Assembly: GCA_942493315.1 (NCBI GenBank)
Contig: OW818690.1
Coordinates: 3,404,612 to 3,468,611 of the forward strand
Direction: 5' to 3'
DNA length: 64,000 nucleotides
DNA from: UBA5429 sp942493315
GTDB lineage: Bacteria; Bacteroidota; Bacteroidia; Bacteroidales; WCHB1-69
Shown: positions 6,144-16,153 of the stretch, piece after piece
Position numbering within the stretch: position 1 is the first letter of the stretch
How the letters are laid out: every line of letters starts with the position of its first letter
Notes under the pieces: model-generated
Told to the model about the DNA's origin: nothing
The model's input: the letters and a program-made list of their open reading frames with translations, nothing else
Database searches by the model: none
Made by a program: the position numbers and the translations under genes

Positions 6144-8963
6144 ATGAAATTAGTAAAAATGTTCTTGATGGCTATTCTCATGATAGCTGTCGTTTATGGA
6201 AATGCACAGACTTCTAAGCCTGCATATCCTGTTAATCAACCCATCCCGACTGACCAAAAGGTGATCTCAGGACAGCTCGAAAATGGATTAAAGTATTACA
6301 TCAAAGCCAACAAAAAACCTGAAAAACGTGCCGTATTTTTCTTAGCTGTAGATGCCGGTTCCGTTTTAGAAAGAGATGATCAGGTGGGTTTGGCTCATTT
6401 TGTTGAACACATGGGATTTAATGGCACCAAACAGTATCCCGGAAACTCTCTTGTCAGCGAATTGGAAAAGAAAGGTGTGATTTTTGGTAGAGATATCAAT
6501 GCATCCACCGGACTTGAAAGCACACAGTATTATGTTGTTCTTCCAACTGATGACTCTGTTCTATTTGATATGGGTTTGAAAATCTTAGATGGTTGGGCTT
6601 TTAACATGTTGTTAAGTGAAAAAGAGATCGATAAAGAGAGAGGTGTAATTATTGAAGAGTGGCGCGTATATAGAAGTGCCGACGAACGTTTGATGGCAAA
6701 AACATTGCCTATTGAGTTAAAAGGTTCCCCTTATGCTTCCCGCTTGCCCATCGGAACTTTAGAAAATCTTCAAAGTTTTACTTATAAATCATTAAGAGAC
6801 TTCTATAAATCATGGTACAGAACTGACAATATGTCGATTATCATTGTTGGTGACTTTGATCCTGTTGAGATGGAACAAAAAGTAAAAGATTTCTTCACCA
6901 TGACACCTGCTGTAACCACTCCATTAAACAGAACAGTTTATGAGATTCCGGGCAATAAAGAACCATTAATTGCCATTGCAACCGATGCTGAAGCTACATC
7001 AACCGATATCAGTGTCAACTTCAAAAAACCGGCTATGAATTTTAAAACATACTCAGATTACAGAAAAATGATGAGTGTCAATCTGTTCTGTTTTATGTTA
7101 AGACAAAGATATGATGAGATCAGTGAACAAAAAACATCTCCTTTTACTTATGGCGGTGCTTGGTATGGAGATTATTGGTCAAAGAAAAATGATGCCTTTT
7201 CGTTATCATTCTCAGCTAAAGAGGGAAAAGCAATGCCAACCTTAGAAGTGATGTTAACAGAAATAAAACGCTTAGAACAAAACGGATTTGTATCAACCGA
7301 ATTTGAAAGAGCAAAAAGCAGTTTCTTAGCTTCTGTAGAAAAATCTGCCAAAGAAGCGGATAAAAAAGATTCCAGAAATCATGCTTATACCATTGCTAAT
7401 TCGTTTTATGGTGATCGCCCTATCATCAGTGATTCTTTAAATTTATTGTTGACTAAATATTTTATCGATGGGATCACTTTAGAAGAGATTAACAGTTTAA
7501 TCAAAGATATGATCTCTGAAGAAAACATTACGGTTGTTTTAACCATGCCTGAGAAAAAAGAGATCAAAGTGCCTACTGATGTGGAGATCAAAAAGATGTT
7601 TGAGAAAGTAAAGAAAATGAAAACTGCTCCTTACATTGACAAGGTAAATAGTTCTCCATTTTTAGTAAAAGAACCAACATCCGGAAAAGTAATTACTAAA
7701 AAAGTAAACAACGAACTAGGCTTTACAGAATTGGTTTTAAGCAATGGTGCAAAAGTGATCATTAAACCAACCACTTACCAAAACGATGAGATTCAATTGG
7801 TTGCATTTAGCAAAGGGGGAAATTCCATTTATCCCGACAATAAATTGATCAATGCGTATTACGCAACCGATGTGATCAGTTCATCCGGCATTGGAAATTA
7901 TTCTTCAGTAGATTACACCAAATTCATGATGGGGAAAAAATACTCTATTTATCCTTATATTTCAACCTATGATGAAGGATTCAACGGGAATACAACGGTT
8001 AAAGATTTTGAATTTTTCTTACAACATCTATATATGTATTTTGAAGCACCACGTGCAGATCAAGATGTTTTAGACAGAATGATGACTGAATGGAAAGATC
8101 AGATCAGTATGCAGAAAAATTCCAGAGATTACCAATTTTCTAAGTTTACACAACAACAAATGTATCCGAATTATACAAGGTTTGTATTTTTAGATGAGAA
8201 AAACATTACAAAGATGAATTTAGGTGAAATGAAGAAAATTTTCAAAGAAAGATTTACGAACGCCGGTGAATTTACTTTTGTATTGGTTGGTAATATTGAT
8301 GTGGATAAAGCTATTCCGATGATTGAAAAATATATTGGAGGAATTCCGGGAAAACCAGCAAAAGAAGATATTATAATCAGAGTTCCTGAGTTTGCAAAAG
8401 GAGTTGTGGATAAAACTTTCAAAATGGGTGTTTCTGAAAAAACAACCGTTTCAATTGCAACCAATCAGGTTTATCAATGGAGTGAAAAATCGATTTTAGC
8501 CATTTCCGCATTAAATAGTGTCATGCAAATTAAAATGACTGAAAATATTCGCGAAAAATTAGGAGGAACCTATGGTGCCAGATTAGGTTTATATCCAAAC
8601 AAATGGCCGGTTCAAAAAATCACCATGAGCATTAGCTTAGGATGTGAGCCAGCCAGAATTGAAGAGTTAACCAATGCCATCTGGGCAACCATAGATGAAA
8701 TAATAGCCAATGGTCCAACTGAAATTGACTTAAAGAAAGTAAAGGAACAGATGATCAGAAGTTATGAAGTTTCCTTAGAAAACAACAGAACCTGGACATC
8801 AAGCATTAAAAGCATGTATTATTTAGACAATCAGTTTTACACATTAGCTCAATACAAGGAAATCGTTAATGCACTTACTATTGAAGATATTAAAACTGTG
8901 GCTCAATATATGAAACACAACGAATATGTCAGAACTATTTTATTACCGGAAAGTGCAAACTAA
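6144..8963 (+). CDS. secreted M16 (insulinase-like) zinc peptidase, PqqL type
   Basis: This is a 939-residue M16 metallopeptidase exported by a signal peptide (MKLVKMFLMAILMIAVVYGNAQ). The inverted zinc motif HFVEH is at residues 85-89 inside GLAHFVEHMGFNGT. The downstream glutamate of the zinc site probably lies in KERGVIIEEWR. The N-terminal half is the active M16 repeat; the second half (from about residue 540, LVLSNGAKVIIKPT) is the inactive partner repeat that closes the chamber. The length fits the two-repeat PqqL-like group of Bacteroidota. It likely degrades peptides in the periplasm. The stop overlaps the convergent asparaginase gene by four bases (CTAA). Confidence 0.93.
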   Translation: MKLVKMFLMAILMIAVVYGNAQTSKPAYPVNQPIPTDQKVISGQLENGLKYYIKANKKPEKRAVFFLAVDAGSVLERDDQVGLAHFVEHMGFNGTKQYPGNSLVSELEKKGVIFGRDINASTGLESTQYYVVLPTDDSVLFDMGLKILDGWAFNMLLSEKEIDKERGVIIEEWRVYRSADERLMAKTLPIELKGSPYASRLPIGTLENLQSFTYKSLRDFYKSWYRTDNMSIIIVGDFDPVEMEQKVKDFFTMTPAVTTPLNRTVYEIPGNKEPLIAIATDAEATSTDISVNFKKPAMNFKTYSDYRKMMSVNLFCFMLRQRYDEISEQKTSPFTYGGAWYGDYWSKKNDAFSLSFSAKEGKAMPTLEVMLTEIKRLEQNGFVSTEFERAKSSFLASVEKSAKEADKKDSRNHAYTIANSFYGDRPIISDSLNLLLTKYFIDGITLEEINSLIKDMISEENITVVLTMPEKKEIKVPTDVEIKKMFEKVKKMKTAPYIDKVNSSPFLVKEPTSGKVITKKVNNELGFTELVLSNGAKVIIKPTTYQNDEIQLVAFSKGGNSIYPDNKLINAYYATDVISSSGIGNYSSVDYTKFMMGKKYSIYPYISTYDEGFNGNTTVKDFEFFLQHLYMYFEAPRADQDVLDRMMTEWKDQISMQKNSRDYQFSKFTQQQMYPNYTRFVFLDEKNITKMNLGEMKKIFKERFTNAGEFTFVLVGNIDVDKAIPMIEKYIGGIPGKPAKEDIIIRVPEFAKGVVDKTFKMGVSEKTTVSIATNQVYQWSEKSILAISALNSVMQIKMTENIREKLGGTYGARLGLYPNKWPVQKITMSISLGCEPARIEELTNAIWATIDEIIANGPTEIDLKKVKEQMIRSYEVSLENNRTWTSSIKSMYYLDNQFYTLAQYKEIVNALTIEDIKTVAQYMKHNEYVRTILLPESAN

Positions 8964-9985
8964 ATGGTAATCTCTCCTCTTAGAGGGATTCCCATCCAAT
9001 GTTTCACTTCCTGAACAGATAAATTGTGGCCAAGCAAATACATAAGCTTGGCCACAGCTGCTTCTGTTGTGATATCATTGCCACTGACCACTCCAATTTT
9101 TCCGAGGGCTACACTGGCACCATATTTTCCGATTTCAACAGTACCGCCCCCTTTGCATTGGGTTACATTCATTATTATAATGTTATGATCCACTGCTTCT
9201 TTTAACAATTGGAGAAAAGGCTCATTGGAAGGAGCATTTCCGGATCCAAAAGTTTCCATAATCACAGCTTTGATTCCGGGAGTAAAGAGTATCGACCTAA
9301 TGGCTTGTTGGGTGATCCCGGGATACAATTTCAGAATTCCGATATTTTCATCCATCTCATCGTGTAAAATCAATGGTTTTTCGGAACATTTCGCAATAAA
9401 TGGATCATTATATTTGATATTAACCCCCACTTCTGCCAATTTGGGATAGTTTGCAGACATAAAGGCGTTGAAATGCTCGGCGTTATCTTTATAAGTTCTA
9501 TTGCCTCTATATAGTGAGTTTTCAAAATAGATACACACTTCCGGCACTCTGGGAACTCCATTGAGGTGAGCTGAAGCGATTTCTATGGAATTTAAAATAT
9601 TCTCCCTTCCATCGGTTCTCATTATACCTAATGGAAGTTGAGATCCGGTAAGAATTACAGGTTTGGAAAGGTTTTCCAACAAAAAACTAAGTGCTGATGC
9701 GGTATATGACATGGTATCTGTTCCATGAAGTACTACAAAGCCATCATATTTTTCATAATTATCATAAATTCTTAGGGCTAATCGTTTCCAAAAGTCAGGA
9801 TTGGTATCTGAAGAATCAATTAATGGGAGCATCTCTTCACATACGATTTCTGCATCAATGATGTTCAACATGGGTAAATGTTCATAAACATCTTTAAATC
9901 TAAATGGTTCGAGGGCGCCTGTTTCAGGGTTTTTGATCATCCCGATAGTTCCACCGGTGTATATCACATTGATTTTTCTATTCAT
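8960..9985 (-). CDS. ansA: type I L-asparaginase
   Basis: L-asparaginase hydrolyses asparagine to aspartate and ammonia. The 341-residue protein has both catalytic signatures: TGGTIGM at residues 10-16 (nucleophile threonine) and HGTDTM at 87-92. The ILTGSQLPLG strand follows. There is no signal peptide, which fits the cytoplasmic type I enzyme. It starts three bases after the upstream rubredoxin-flavin reductase gene and is surely co-transcribed with it. The stop overlaps the convergent M16 gene. Confidence 0.95.
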   Translation of the reverse strand: MNRKINVIYTGGTIGMIKNPETGALEPFRFKDVYEHLPMLNIIDAEIVCEEMLPLIDSSDTNPDFWKRLALRIYDNYEKYDGFVVLHGTDTMSYTASALSFLLENLSKPVILTGSQLPLGIMRTDGRENILNSIEIASAHLNGVPRVPEVCIYFENSLYRGNRTYKDNAEHFNAFMSANYPKLAEVGVNIKYNDPFIAKCSEKPLILHDEMDENIGILKLYPGITQQAIRSILFTPGIKAVIMETFGSGNAPSNEPFLQLLKEAVDHNIIIMNVTQCKGGGTVEIGKYGASVALGKIGVVSGNDITTEAAVAKLMYLLGHNLSVQEVKHWMGIPLRGEITI

Positions 9986-9988
9986 GGT

Positions 9989-10681
9989 TCACTTTTTATG
10001 AAAAACCGACTTTTCTTTGTCGCACAGTGGACATTTCCAATGATCCGGCAAATCTTCAAATGGGGTATTCGGAGCAATTTGATGATCCTGATCTCCTAAA
10101 GAAGGATGATACTCATATCCACAAACACTACAAACATAAACTTCATTTTTGGGTGCTGATCCATTTTTCAATTTAGGATCAAAATAAGTAGGTGCCGTTT
10201 TAGGAGATTTTAATTTGAAAACATTTCTGTAATAATCATACGTTAATGGAGGTTCATTTTGATCAATAAAATCACCATTTTGTAATTTACACAAGTATAA
10301 AATATGAGTTCCGGCATCAAATTCAGTAATCACTTCGGCATCATACCATGCACACATATTTTCCGTAATAATAGGCATTTTAAGGGGAGAATATTGAATT
10401 TTATATCCCTCAAATTTATTTATATTTTTACTGCTTTTGTAACCAAACTGAGCAACAAATTCTCTTTTGGCGTGTTCTCCAATAACCACAATACCCACTT
10501 TTTGAGATTGCGTAATTTTTTCGGTTGAATAGTTCTCTTTATTAGAGGCAATGATGATTTGTAATGGATCAGAAGTTACCTGCATAATGGCATTCCCAAT
10601 AAATCCATAGTTTTCCCCTTCATAATGGGTCGTAATTAAGTAAAGACCATAACTGATCTTGTTCAGAGCTTCAAAGTTCAT
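9989..10681 (-). CDS. flavin reductase-rubredoxin fusion (high-molecular-weight rubredoxin type)
   Basis: Residues 1 to about 160 form a flavin-reductase-like FMN domain (ISYGLYLITTHYEG...GFIGNAIMQVTSDP). The last 50 residues form a rubredoxin with CSVCGY and CPLC, the two Cys pairs that bind one iron. The same domain order is known from Moorella Hrb, where it passes electrons from NADH to flavodiiron proteins for O2 or NO detoxification. A similar protective role is inferred here. It is the first gene of a two-gene operon with ansA, an association with no obvious biochemical logic. Confidence 0.9.
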   Translation of the reverse strand: MNFEALNKISYGLYLITTHYEGENYGFIGNAIMQVTSDPLQIIIASNKENYSTEKITQSQKVGIVVIGEHAKREFVAQFGYKSSKNINKFEGYKIQYSPLKMPIITENMCAWYDAEVITEFDAGTHILYLCKLQNGDFIDQNEPPLTYDYYRNVFKLKSPKTAPTYFDPKLKNGSAPKNEVYVCSVCGYEYHPSLGDQDHQIAPNTPFEDLPDHWKCPLCDKEKSVFHKK

Positions 10682-10714
10682 TTTATTAAAATTAGATGGT
10701 ATAAGTTAAATCTG

Positions 10715-13171
10715 CTATTTACAGAAGTCACAGGATATTTTACGTATTTCCTCATTGTCATAAATACAAGGAGTCAGTTTATCAAGAAGTACGCATAAAT
10801 ATTTAGGATTTCTTTTTTCCGCAATTTTCACTGCTCTGGTAAAAAGAGAACTCATGAAAAATTCTTCTTTATAACCGGTCAATGAGATGAAAGCAAATAG
10901 AAAATCCTCAGATATTTTTGGATTATCAATAAATGGAGTCATGATATCGATAGCATAATCATAATCGTTACCTTTGATGAATATATTGGCCAATTTATAA
11001 GCTGCTTCCCAGCTATCCATAACAGGATTTCTGATTGTTTTAATTTTAGCATAAGTGGCTATATTCAAATTTGCATTTTCTGAACTTTTAGGAGCAGTTT
11101 TAAGATATTCCAAAATTTTGATTTGAAATTCCATATTCAAATTATTGATACGATCAACTGGAAGGGATGGAATGGTATATAATTTATCGATATCTGTTTG
11201 AATTTTAAGAATTTGGGTATTGTTTTCCAAAGGTTTTCCAAGAGCATCAACTATAGTCATATTAAAAATGGAAACCGGATTTTTAGGATCCATATTAAAA
11301 ACTCTTTTGGTTTTAATCTGGATTTTATCCTCCATCGTTGGAGCAGCATAATACTGCATATACAAATTGTTGGTTAAAAATGGGATAAATTGTTTTGTTT
11401 CTGGAACATATAATTTATCAACATTAAAGTTTTTAAATCTTTGAAATTCAATTTGTCTAATAATGTATTGTTGGATTGACATAGCCAAGGCTAAATTCTT
11501 TTGTTCTATAGCTTGGTTAAATTTATAGGAAACAAACTCTTGTTCATTTGCTCCATCAATTAGAAATGAAACATGGAATACGATTTTAGCATATCTTTGT
11601 TTAGACAAGAAATCTTTTTCTAATTTTTTAGCAATCTCGTTATTATTTTCTTTTAGTTTTTTTATTGCTTCCTCTTTACTCATAAAAGAGATATCAAAGA
11701 ACTCTTCATTATTTACAATTTCAGATTGAAATTGAGCCCAACTATCTCCAACGCTGCTTGTAATGGGCATTCCGGGATATTTAGTCATCAATGCTTTTTT
11801 GATACTTTCCGCTTTGGTTTTCAAGTTTTTCTGATAGGTAGCATTATTGAGTTGATCAATAGAATTACAAGCAATCACTTCAATACTTTCAATTCTAAAA
11901 GCAGGAAGGTTTGGATTTCCATTGCTTATCAAAGAGTCAATTTCAGCTAGAGTAAAACTATTTTTATTGGGATTAGTAAAAGGGATTTTTACATCATAAC
12001 TACTTTTTTCACTAACTGCAACCCATTCACCAACAACAGGAATTGATTTTTCATCAATAATAAAATTCACTTTATCATTAGATTTAACATTGTGGGCTTC
12101 AATTGCTTTTTTGAAAATCGTTCTACATACCACTTTCTCATCTTTAACATAAAGAACATTGACAAAAAATTCATCATCTAAATCGATGCTTTCAGGAACC
12201 TTGGCAATGATTGATTTTACTTTGAGTTTATCTTCTGATTCATTGGTACTCATAATTTGATCAAAAGTGATGGGTTTAGAAACCGTTCCTCTAAAAATTT
12301 TATCATTATCAATAATCATATCTTTACAATCGTACTGACTCATTAGAATAAAATCTAATACAATACCATCTCCATCTCTTCCGATCATTTTTTTCAAAGT
12401 TTTATTATCATCAAACTCCAGATATACATTTCCTTCTTTATCTACAGTAATCATGTTTGAAAGCAATTCAAGGGAATAATCTTCTAAACATTTTTTACAT
12501 AATCCTTCATCAAAATATTCAAGACCCCCTTTTCCTTTAGAGATAGGTAGGTTTTTATCCATTGGAGAAGATTTATATACCATAAAAGTTCTGTCATTTC
12601 CTAAAATCAAAGATGCGAACAAGGTTTTCATAAATTCATCCGGCTCACAGGCTATACCAATGAATGTATATTGTTTATCTAATAATTGCTTTACTTGTTT
12701 TGGATTTTTAAAAATGGGAGTTAATAAATCCATAGAAGCATCATAATATGTATAATCCTGAACACCAAGTGTTGCTCTGCCCTTCGTGACTATTTCAATA
12801 CCTCTATGAGACAATCCATATTTTTTTAATCTGTAAAAAGTAGTTTTATACGGAGCTACATTCTCATCGGTTCTTTCATTACTGTTTGCCTGAAAAGTAG
12901 CTTGCATTGCAGCCACTGAATCGAGAATTTCATCATGTTTCAAAGGATCCAGATAAAAGTATTTTTTACGGGCATAATCAATGATATCTGTTATACAATC
13001 GTATAAAATCTTAGAATCATAGTTACCGGGATTGAAATTTTTCGCATATTTAGCATTCTCTTTTAACTCAGGTGCTTTGAAATCAGCATAAGGATTTACG
13101 GTTTGAGAATACCCCAAGTTATTGATTATCAATAGAAAGGTAACAAACAAAAAGGATAGCTTTTTTATCAT
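10715..13171 (-). CDS. large secreted protein of unknown function
   Basis: The 818-residue product has a signal peptide (MIKKLSFLFVTFLLIINNLGYSQ) and is otherwise not recognised. The N-terminal third is weakly reminiscent of a CAP/SCP-like fold (DSVAAMQATFQANSNERTD, later FIGIACEPDEFMKTLFASL), but the match is not convincing. A Cys-rich knot (GLCKKCLEDYS) follows. Residues 460-560 contain a helical SIKKALMTKYPGMPITSS segment, and the last 150 residues look helical and repeat-like, ending in CDFCK. It is divergently placed from trpS. Confidence 0.7.
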   Translation of the reverse strand: MIKKLSFLFVTFLLIINNLGYSQTVNPYADFKAPELKENAKYAKNFNPGNYDSKILYDCITDIIDYARKKYFYLDPLKHDEILDSVAAMQATFQANSNERTDENVAPYKTTFYRLKKYGLSHRGIEIVTKGRATLGVQDYTYYDASMDLLTPIFKNPKQVKQLLDKQYTFIGIACEPDEFMKTLFASLILGNDRTFMVYKSSPMDKNLPISKGKGGLEYFDEGLCKKCLEDYSLELLSNMITVDKEGNVYLEFDDNKTLKKMIGRDGDGIVLDFILMSQYDCKDMIIDNDKIFRGTVSKPITFDQIMSTNESEDKLKVKSIIAKVPESIDLDDEFFVNVLYVKDEKVVCRTIFKKAIEAHNVKSNDKVNFIIDEKSIPVVGEWVAVSEKSSYDVKIPFTNPNKNSFTLAEIDSLISNGNPNLPAFRIESIEVIACNSIDQLNNATYQKNLKTKAESIKKALMTKYPGMPITSSVGDSWAQFQSEIVNNEEFFDISFMSKEEAIKKLKENNNEIAKKLEKDFLSKQRYAKIVFHVSFLIDGANEQEFVSYKFNQAIEQKNLALAMSIQQYIIRQIEFQRFKNFNVDKLYVPETKQFIPFLTNNLYMQYYAAPTMEDKIQIKTKRVFNMDPKNPVSIFNMTIVDALGKPLENNTQILKIQTDIDKLYTIPSLPVDRINNLNMEFQIKILEYLKTAPKSSENANLNIATYAKIKTIRNPVMDSWEAAYKLANIFIKGNDYDYAIDIMTPFIDNPKISEDFLFAFISLTGYKEEFFMSSLFTRAVKIAEKRNPKYLCVLLDKLTPCIYDNEEIRKISCDFCK

Positions 13172-13249
13172 AATAATAATATTTAATATACTGAAAATTA
13201 ATTTACAATAATAATAAAAATTCCTTTAGGTTCGCCAAAGAAAAACATG

Positions 13250-13257
13250 TAATTTTG
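13250..13257 (+). promoter_or_regulatory. -7 box for the trpS operon
   Basis: TAATTTTG matches TAnnTTTG, 20 bp before the trpS ATG. Confidence 0.55.
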
Positions 13258-13277
13258 CAAACAGAAAAAAAAAATTT

Positions 13278-14273
13278 ATGGATACAGTTTTAAGCGGAAT
13301 TAGACCAACAGGATTTTTACATTTAGGCAACTATTTTGGAGCTCTAAAAAATTTTATAAGAATGCAGGAAGAAAACAATTGTTATTTTTTTATTGCTGAT
13401 TATCATTCACTTACAACACATCCTGACACTAAAGCATTACATATTCATATTAAGAATGTGTTAATCGATTATATTGCAGCAGGTTTAGATCCAGAAAAAG
13501 CTGTTATATATGTACAAAGTGATGTTCCTGAAGTATGTGAACTCAATTTACTCCTTTCTATGCATGTTTATGTTGGAGAACTTCAAAGAGTAAGCTCATT
13601 TAAAGAGAAAGTTAGAAAACAACCTGATAATGTTAATGCAGGATTATTAGGTTATCCCATTTTAATGGCTTCTGATATATTATTACATCGAGCCGATAAA
13701 GTACCGGTTGGAAAAGATCAGGAGCAACATTTAGAGATGACACGTGATTTTGCTCAAAGATTTAACAGTTTTTACAAGGTAGACTATTTCAAACTTCCCT
13801 TAGCTTACAATTTTGGAGAGCAATTAGTTAAAATTCCGGGATTAGATGGTTCAACAAAAATGTCAAAATCTGATAATGAAAACTCTTGTATTTTTCTTTC
13901 AGATGCACCTGAATTGATTCGCAAGAAAGTGATGAAAGCTGTTTCAGATTCCGGTCCAACTATTCCGAATCAGGAGAAACCTCAATCAATTGAGAATCTA
14001 TTTTCATTAATGCAAGCTGTTTCTTCACCAGACACATTATCATTTTTTGAAAATCAATATGATCAATGTCAGATCAGATATGGTGATATGAAGAAGCAAT
14101 TAGCAGAAGATATCATCAACTTTACTGCTCCAATTTATGAAAAAATTAAGTTTTTGCAAAACGATCATGACTATTTATCCAAAATTGCAAAAGTTGGGGC
14201 AGAGAAAGCTCGTGAAAACGCCCAAAAAACGATAAAGGATGTAAGAGAGATTATTGGTTTAAAAAAATTATAA
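13278..14273 (+). CDS. trpS: tryptophanyl-tRNA synthetase
   Basis: TrpRS charges tRNA-Trp with tryptophan. The class I signatures are present: HLGNYFGAL (HIGH motif) near residues 16-24 and STKMSKSDN (KMSKS) near residue 195. GYPILMASDILLH and VPVGKDQEQHLEMTRDFA are typical of the bacterial enzyme. The 331-residue length is normal. It heads a tight operon with an FGE-fold protein (9-bp gap) and rsgA. Confidence 0.98.
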   Translation: MDTVLSGIRPTGFLHLGNYFGALKNFIRMQEENNCYFFIADYHSLTTHPDTKALHIHIKNVLIDYIAAGLDPEKAVIYVQSDVPEVCELNLLLSMHVYVGELQRVSSFKEKVRKQPDNVNAGLLGYPILMASDILLHRADKVPVGKDQEQHLEMTRDFAQRFNSFYKVDYFKLPLAYNFGEQLVKIPGLDGSTKMSKSDNENSCIFLSDAPELIRKKVMKAVSDSGPTIPNQEKPQSIENLFSLMQAVSSPDTLSFFENQYDQCQIRYGDMKKQLAEDIINFTAPIYEKIKFLQNDHDYLSKIAKVGAEKARENAQKTIKDVREIIGLKKL

Positions 14274-14282
14274 AACATTAAA

Positions 14283-15215
14283 ATGGCAATAACACATAAA
14301 CCAAAAAGAATAATTTGGATTCTCATCATCATTTTAGTGATTTCATTTTTGTTTTTTAAATTTTTTAATAAAGATAAAAACATTGGAAAATTGGGTTTAA
14401 GGGAACAAATTCTAAAAACTAATGATTCTCTGGATTTAATTTCCCGTGACACCATCTGGATAAAGATCGGAAAAAGTAATCAAAAAATTAAAATGGCATG
14501 GAGTAGAAATACAAACAATATACAACGTAAACAAATTTCATCACTTTTATCACAATTAATATTAGTTGAAGGTGGATCTTTTAAAATGGGCTCTAATCCG
14601 TTGATTGATACTATGTGTACAAAATATGAAGAACCGATTCAAAATATCCAGATCTCCTCTTTTTTTATTTCAAAATATGAAATCTCTCAGATTATATTCC
14701 ATGAAGTGATGGGATATAATCCAAACTCTTTTAAAAACAACAATTATCCAATTGCAAATATTAGTTGGAATGAAGCCAATCAATTTATTGAAAAACTGAA
14801 TCATTTAACAAGTTTGCATTTTGAATTACCCACAGAAGCCCAATGGGAATATGCTGCGAAGGGTGGAAATAAATCTAAACAAACTCAATTTTCAGGAAAT
14901 AAGGATATTAATAAAGTTGCATGGTATAAAAATAATTCTTCCGGCATGTTTAAGAAAGTGGGAACTTTAAGTCCTAATGAGTTGGATTTATACGACATGA
15001 GTGGAAATGTTTGGGAATGGTGTAGAGATTTTTATGCTCCATACTCTCCTGACAATAAAGTGAATCCTACCGGTCCATCTACCGGGACAACTCGGGTGTA
15101 TCGAGGTGGTAGCTGGATCGATAATACTAACTATACAAGAATCACATACAGAAATTCAGGAAATCCTGATCTAAAAATGAATTGTTTAGGATTTAGAGTT
15201 GTTTTAATACCTTAA
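14283..15215 (+). CDS. membrane-anchored FGE-sulfatase-fold protein lacking the catalytic cysteines
   Basis: One N-terminal membrane helix (IIWILIIILVISFLFFKFF) is followed by a formylglycine-generating-enzyme/SUMF1 fold from about residue 95. Family motifs include VEGGSFKMGS, PIANISWNEANQF, LPTEAQWEYAAKGG, YDMSGNVWEWCRDFY and RVYRGGSW. In true FGE two cysteines follow the GGS motif; here that segment reads GGSWIDNTNYTR, with Asp and Thr at those places, so formylglycine formation is unlikely. Such proteins often bind ligands or act in the envelope, as GldJ/GldK-type relatives do in gliding and T9SS. It lies between trpS and rsgA with very short gaps. Confidence 0.85.
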   Translation: MAITHKPKRIIWILIIILVISFLFFKFFNKDKNIGKLGLREQILKTNDSLDLISRDTIWIKIGKSNQKIKMAWSRNTNNIQRKQISSLLSQLILVEGGSFKMGSNPLIDTMCTKYEEPIQNIQISSFFISKYEISQIIFHEVMGYNPNSFKNNNYPIANISWNEANQFIEKLNHLTSLHFELPTEAQWEYAAKGGNKSKQTQFSGNKDINKVAWYKNNSSGMFKKVGTLSPNELDLYDMSGNVWEWCRDFYAPYSPDNKVNPTGPSTGTTRVYRGGSWIDNTNYTRITYRNSGNPDLKMNCLGFRVVLIP

Positions 15216-15217
15216 AT

Positions 15218-16153
15218 ATGAAAGGATTAGTAACCAAATCCACTGGACTTTGGTATGAAGTGATAGATGAAAATCGTCAAGTGATCTCTTGCAGACTTAG
15301 AGGGAAATTTAGAATTGAAGGAATTAAAAATACGAACCCGGTAGTTGTAGGCGATCATATTGAATTTGATCTCATGGAAGACGGAACCGGATTTATTACA
15401 CAAATTGGCAAAAGAAAAAACTACATTGACAGGAAATCTACTAAACTTTCCAAAATCAGTCATTTAATAGCTTCCAATATTGATCGAGCATTTTTGGTGG
15501 TTACCTTAAATGAACCGAGAACATCTTTGGGATTTATTGATCGTTTTCTGGTTGCCGCTGAAGGATTCAGAATACCTGTTACCTTATTATTCAATAAAAT
15601 TGATCTTTATGATGATGAAAATCGCACCATTATAAAACATGTTGCCCAAATATATGAATCTATTGGGTATCAAACATTACTCACTTCAATAGTAACATTG
15701 GAAGGGATGGAGCAACTCAAAGCTTTAATGTCAGGACAAGTCAGTATGTTCAGTGGGCATTCTGGTGTAGGAAAATCAGCACTTATTAACTCTGTTTTTC
15801 CAAATCTGAATCTTAAGGTGGGTGAAATCTCTGACTATCACAAAAAAGGGAAACATACAACTACTTTTGCCCAAATGTTCCCTATTGACCAAAATAGTTT
15901 TATCGTTGATACTCCCGGAATCAAAGAGTTCGGACTTATTGAATATTCTAAAGAGGAGATTCGCGATTATTTTCCTGAGATTAGAAAATACAACAATTGT
16001 TGCAAGTTCTCCAATTGTTCCCATGTTCATGAACCGGGATGTGCTGTTATAAAAGCAGTAGAGGAGGGTTTGATTCCCTCCTCCAGATATTTGAATTATG
16101 TTGCCATAATTAATGATGACGACATGAATATTGCTGATTGGCAACTACTTTGA
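15218..16153 (+). CDS. rsgA: small ribosomal subunit biogenesis GTPase RsgA
   Basis: RsgA is a circularly permuted GTPase that helps late maturation of the 30S subunit. After an N-terminal OB fold, the G-motifs appear in permuted order: FNKID (G4), then GHSGVGKS (G1, P-loop), then VDTPGIKEFG (G3). The C-terminal zinc site is CCKFSNCSHVHEPGC. The 311-residue length is typical. It starts two bases after the preceding stop, and its last nine bases overlap the convergent DUF1573 gene. Confidence 0.97.
   Translation: MKGLVTKSTGLWYEVIDENRQVISCRLRGKFRIEGIKNTNPVVVGDHIEFDLMEDGTGFITQIGKRKNYIDRKSTKLSKISHLIASNIDRAFLVVTLNEPRTSLGFIDRFLVAAEGFRIPVTLLFNKIDLYDDENRTIIKHVAQIYESIGYQTLLTSIVTLEGMEQLKALMSGQVSMFSGHSGVGKSALINSVFPNLNLKVGEISDYHKKGKHTTTFAQMFPIDQNSFIVDTPGIKEFGLIEYSKEEIRDYFPEIRKYNNCCKFSNCSHVHEPGCAVIKAVEEGLIPSSRYLNYVAIINDDDMNIADWQLL

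Noticed and set aside
14283..15215. Functional sulfatase-maturing (formylglycine-generating) enzyme
   Set aside because: The two catalytic cysteines after GGS are absent.
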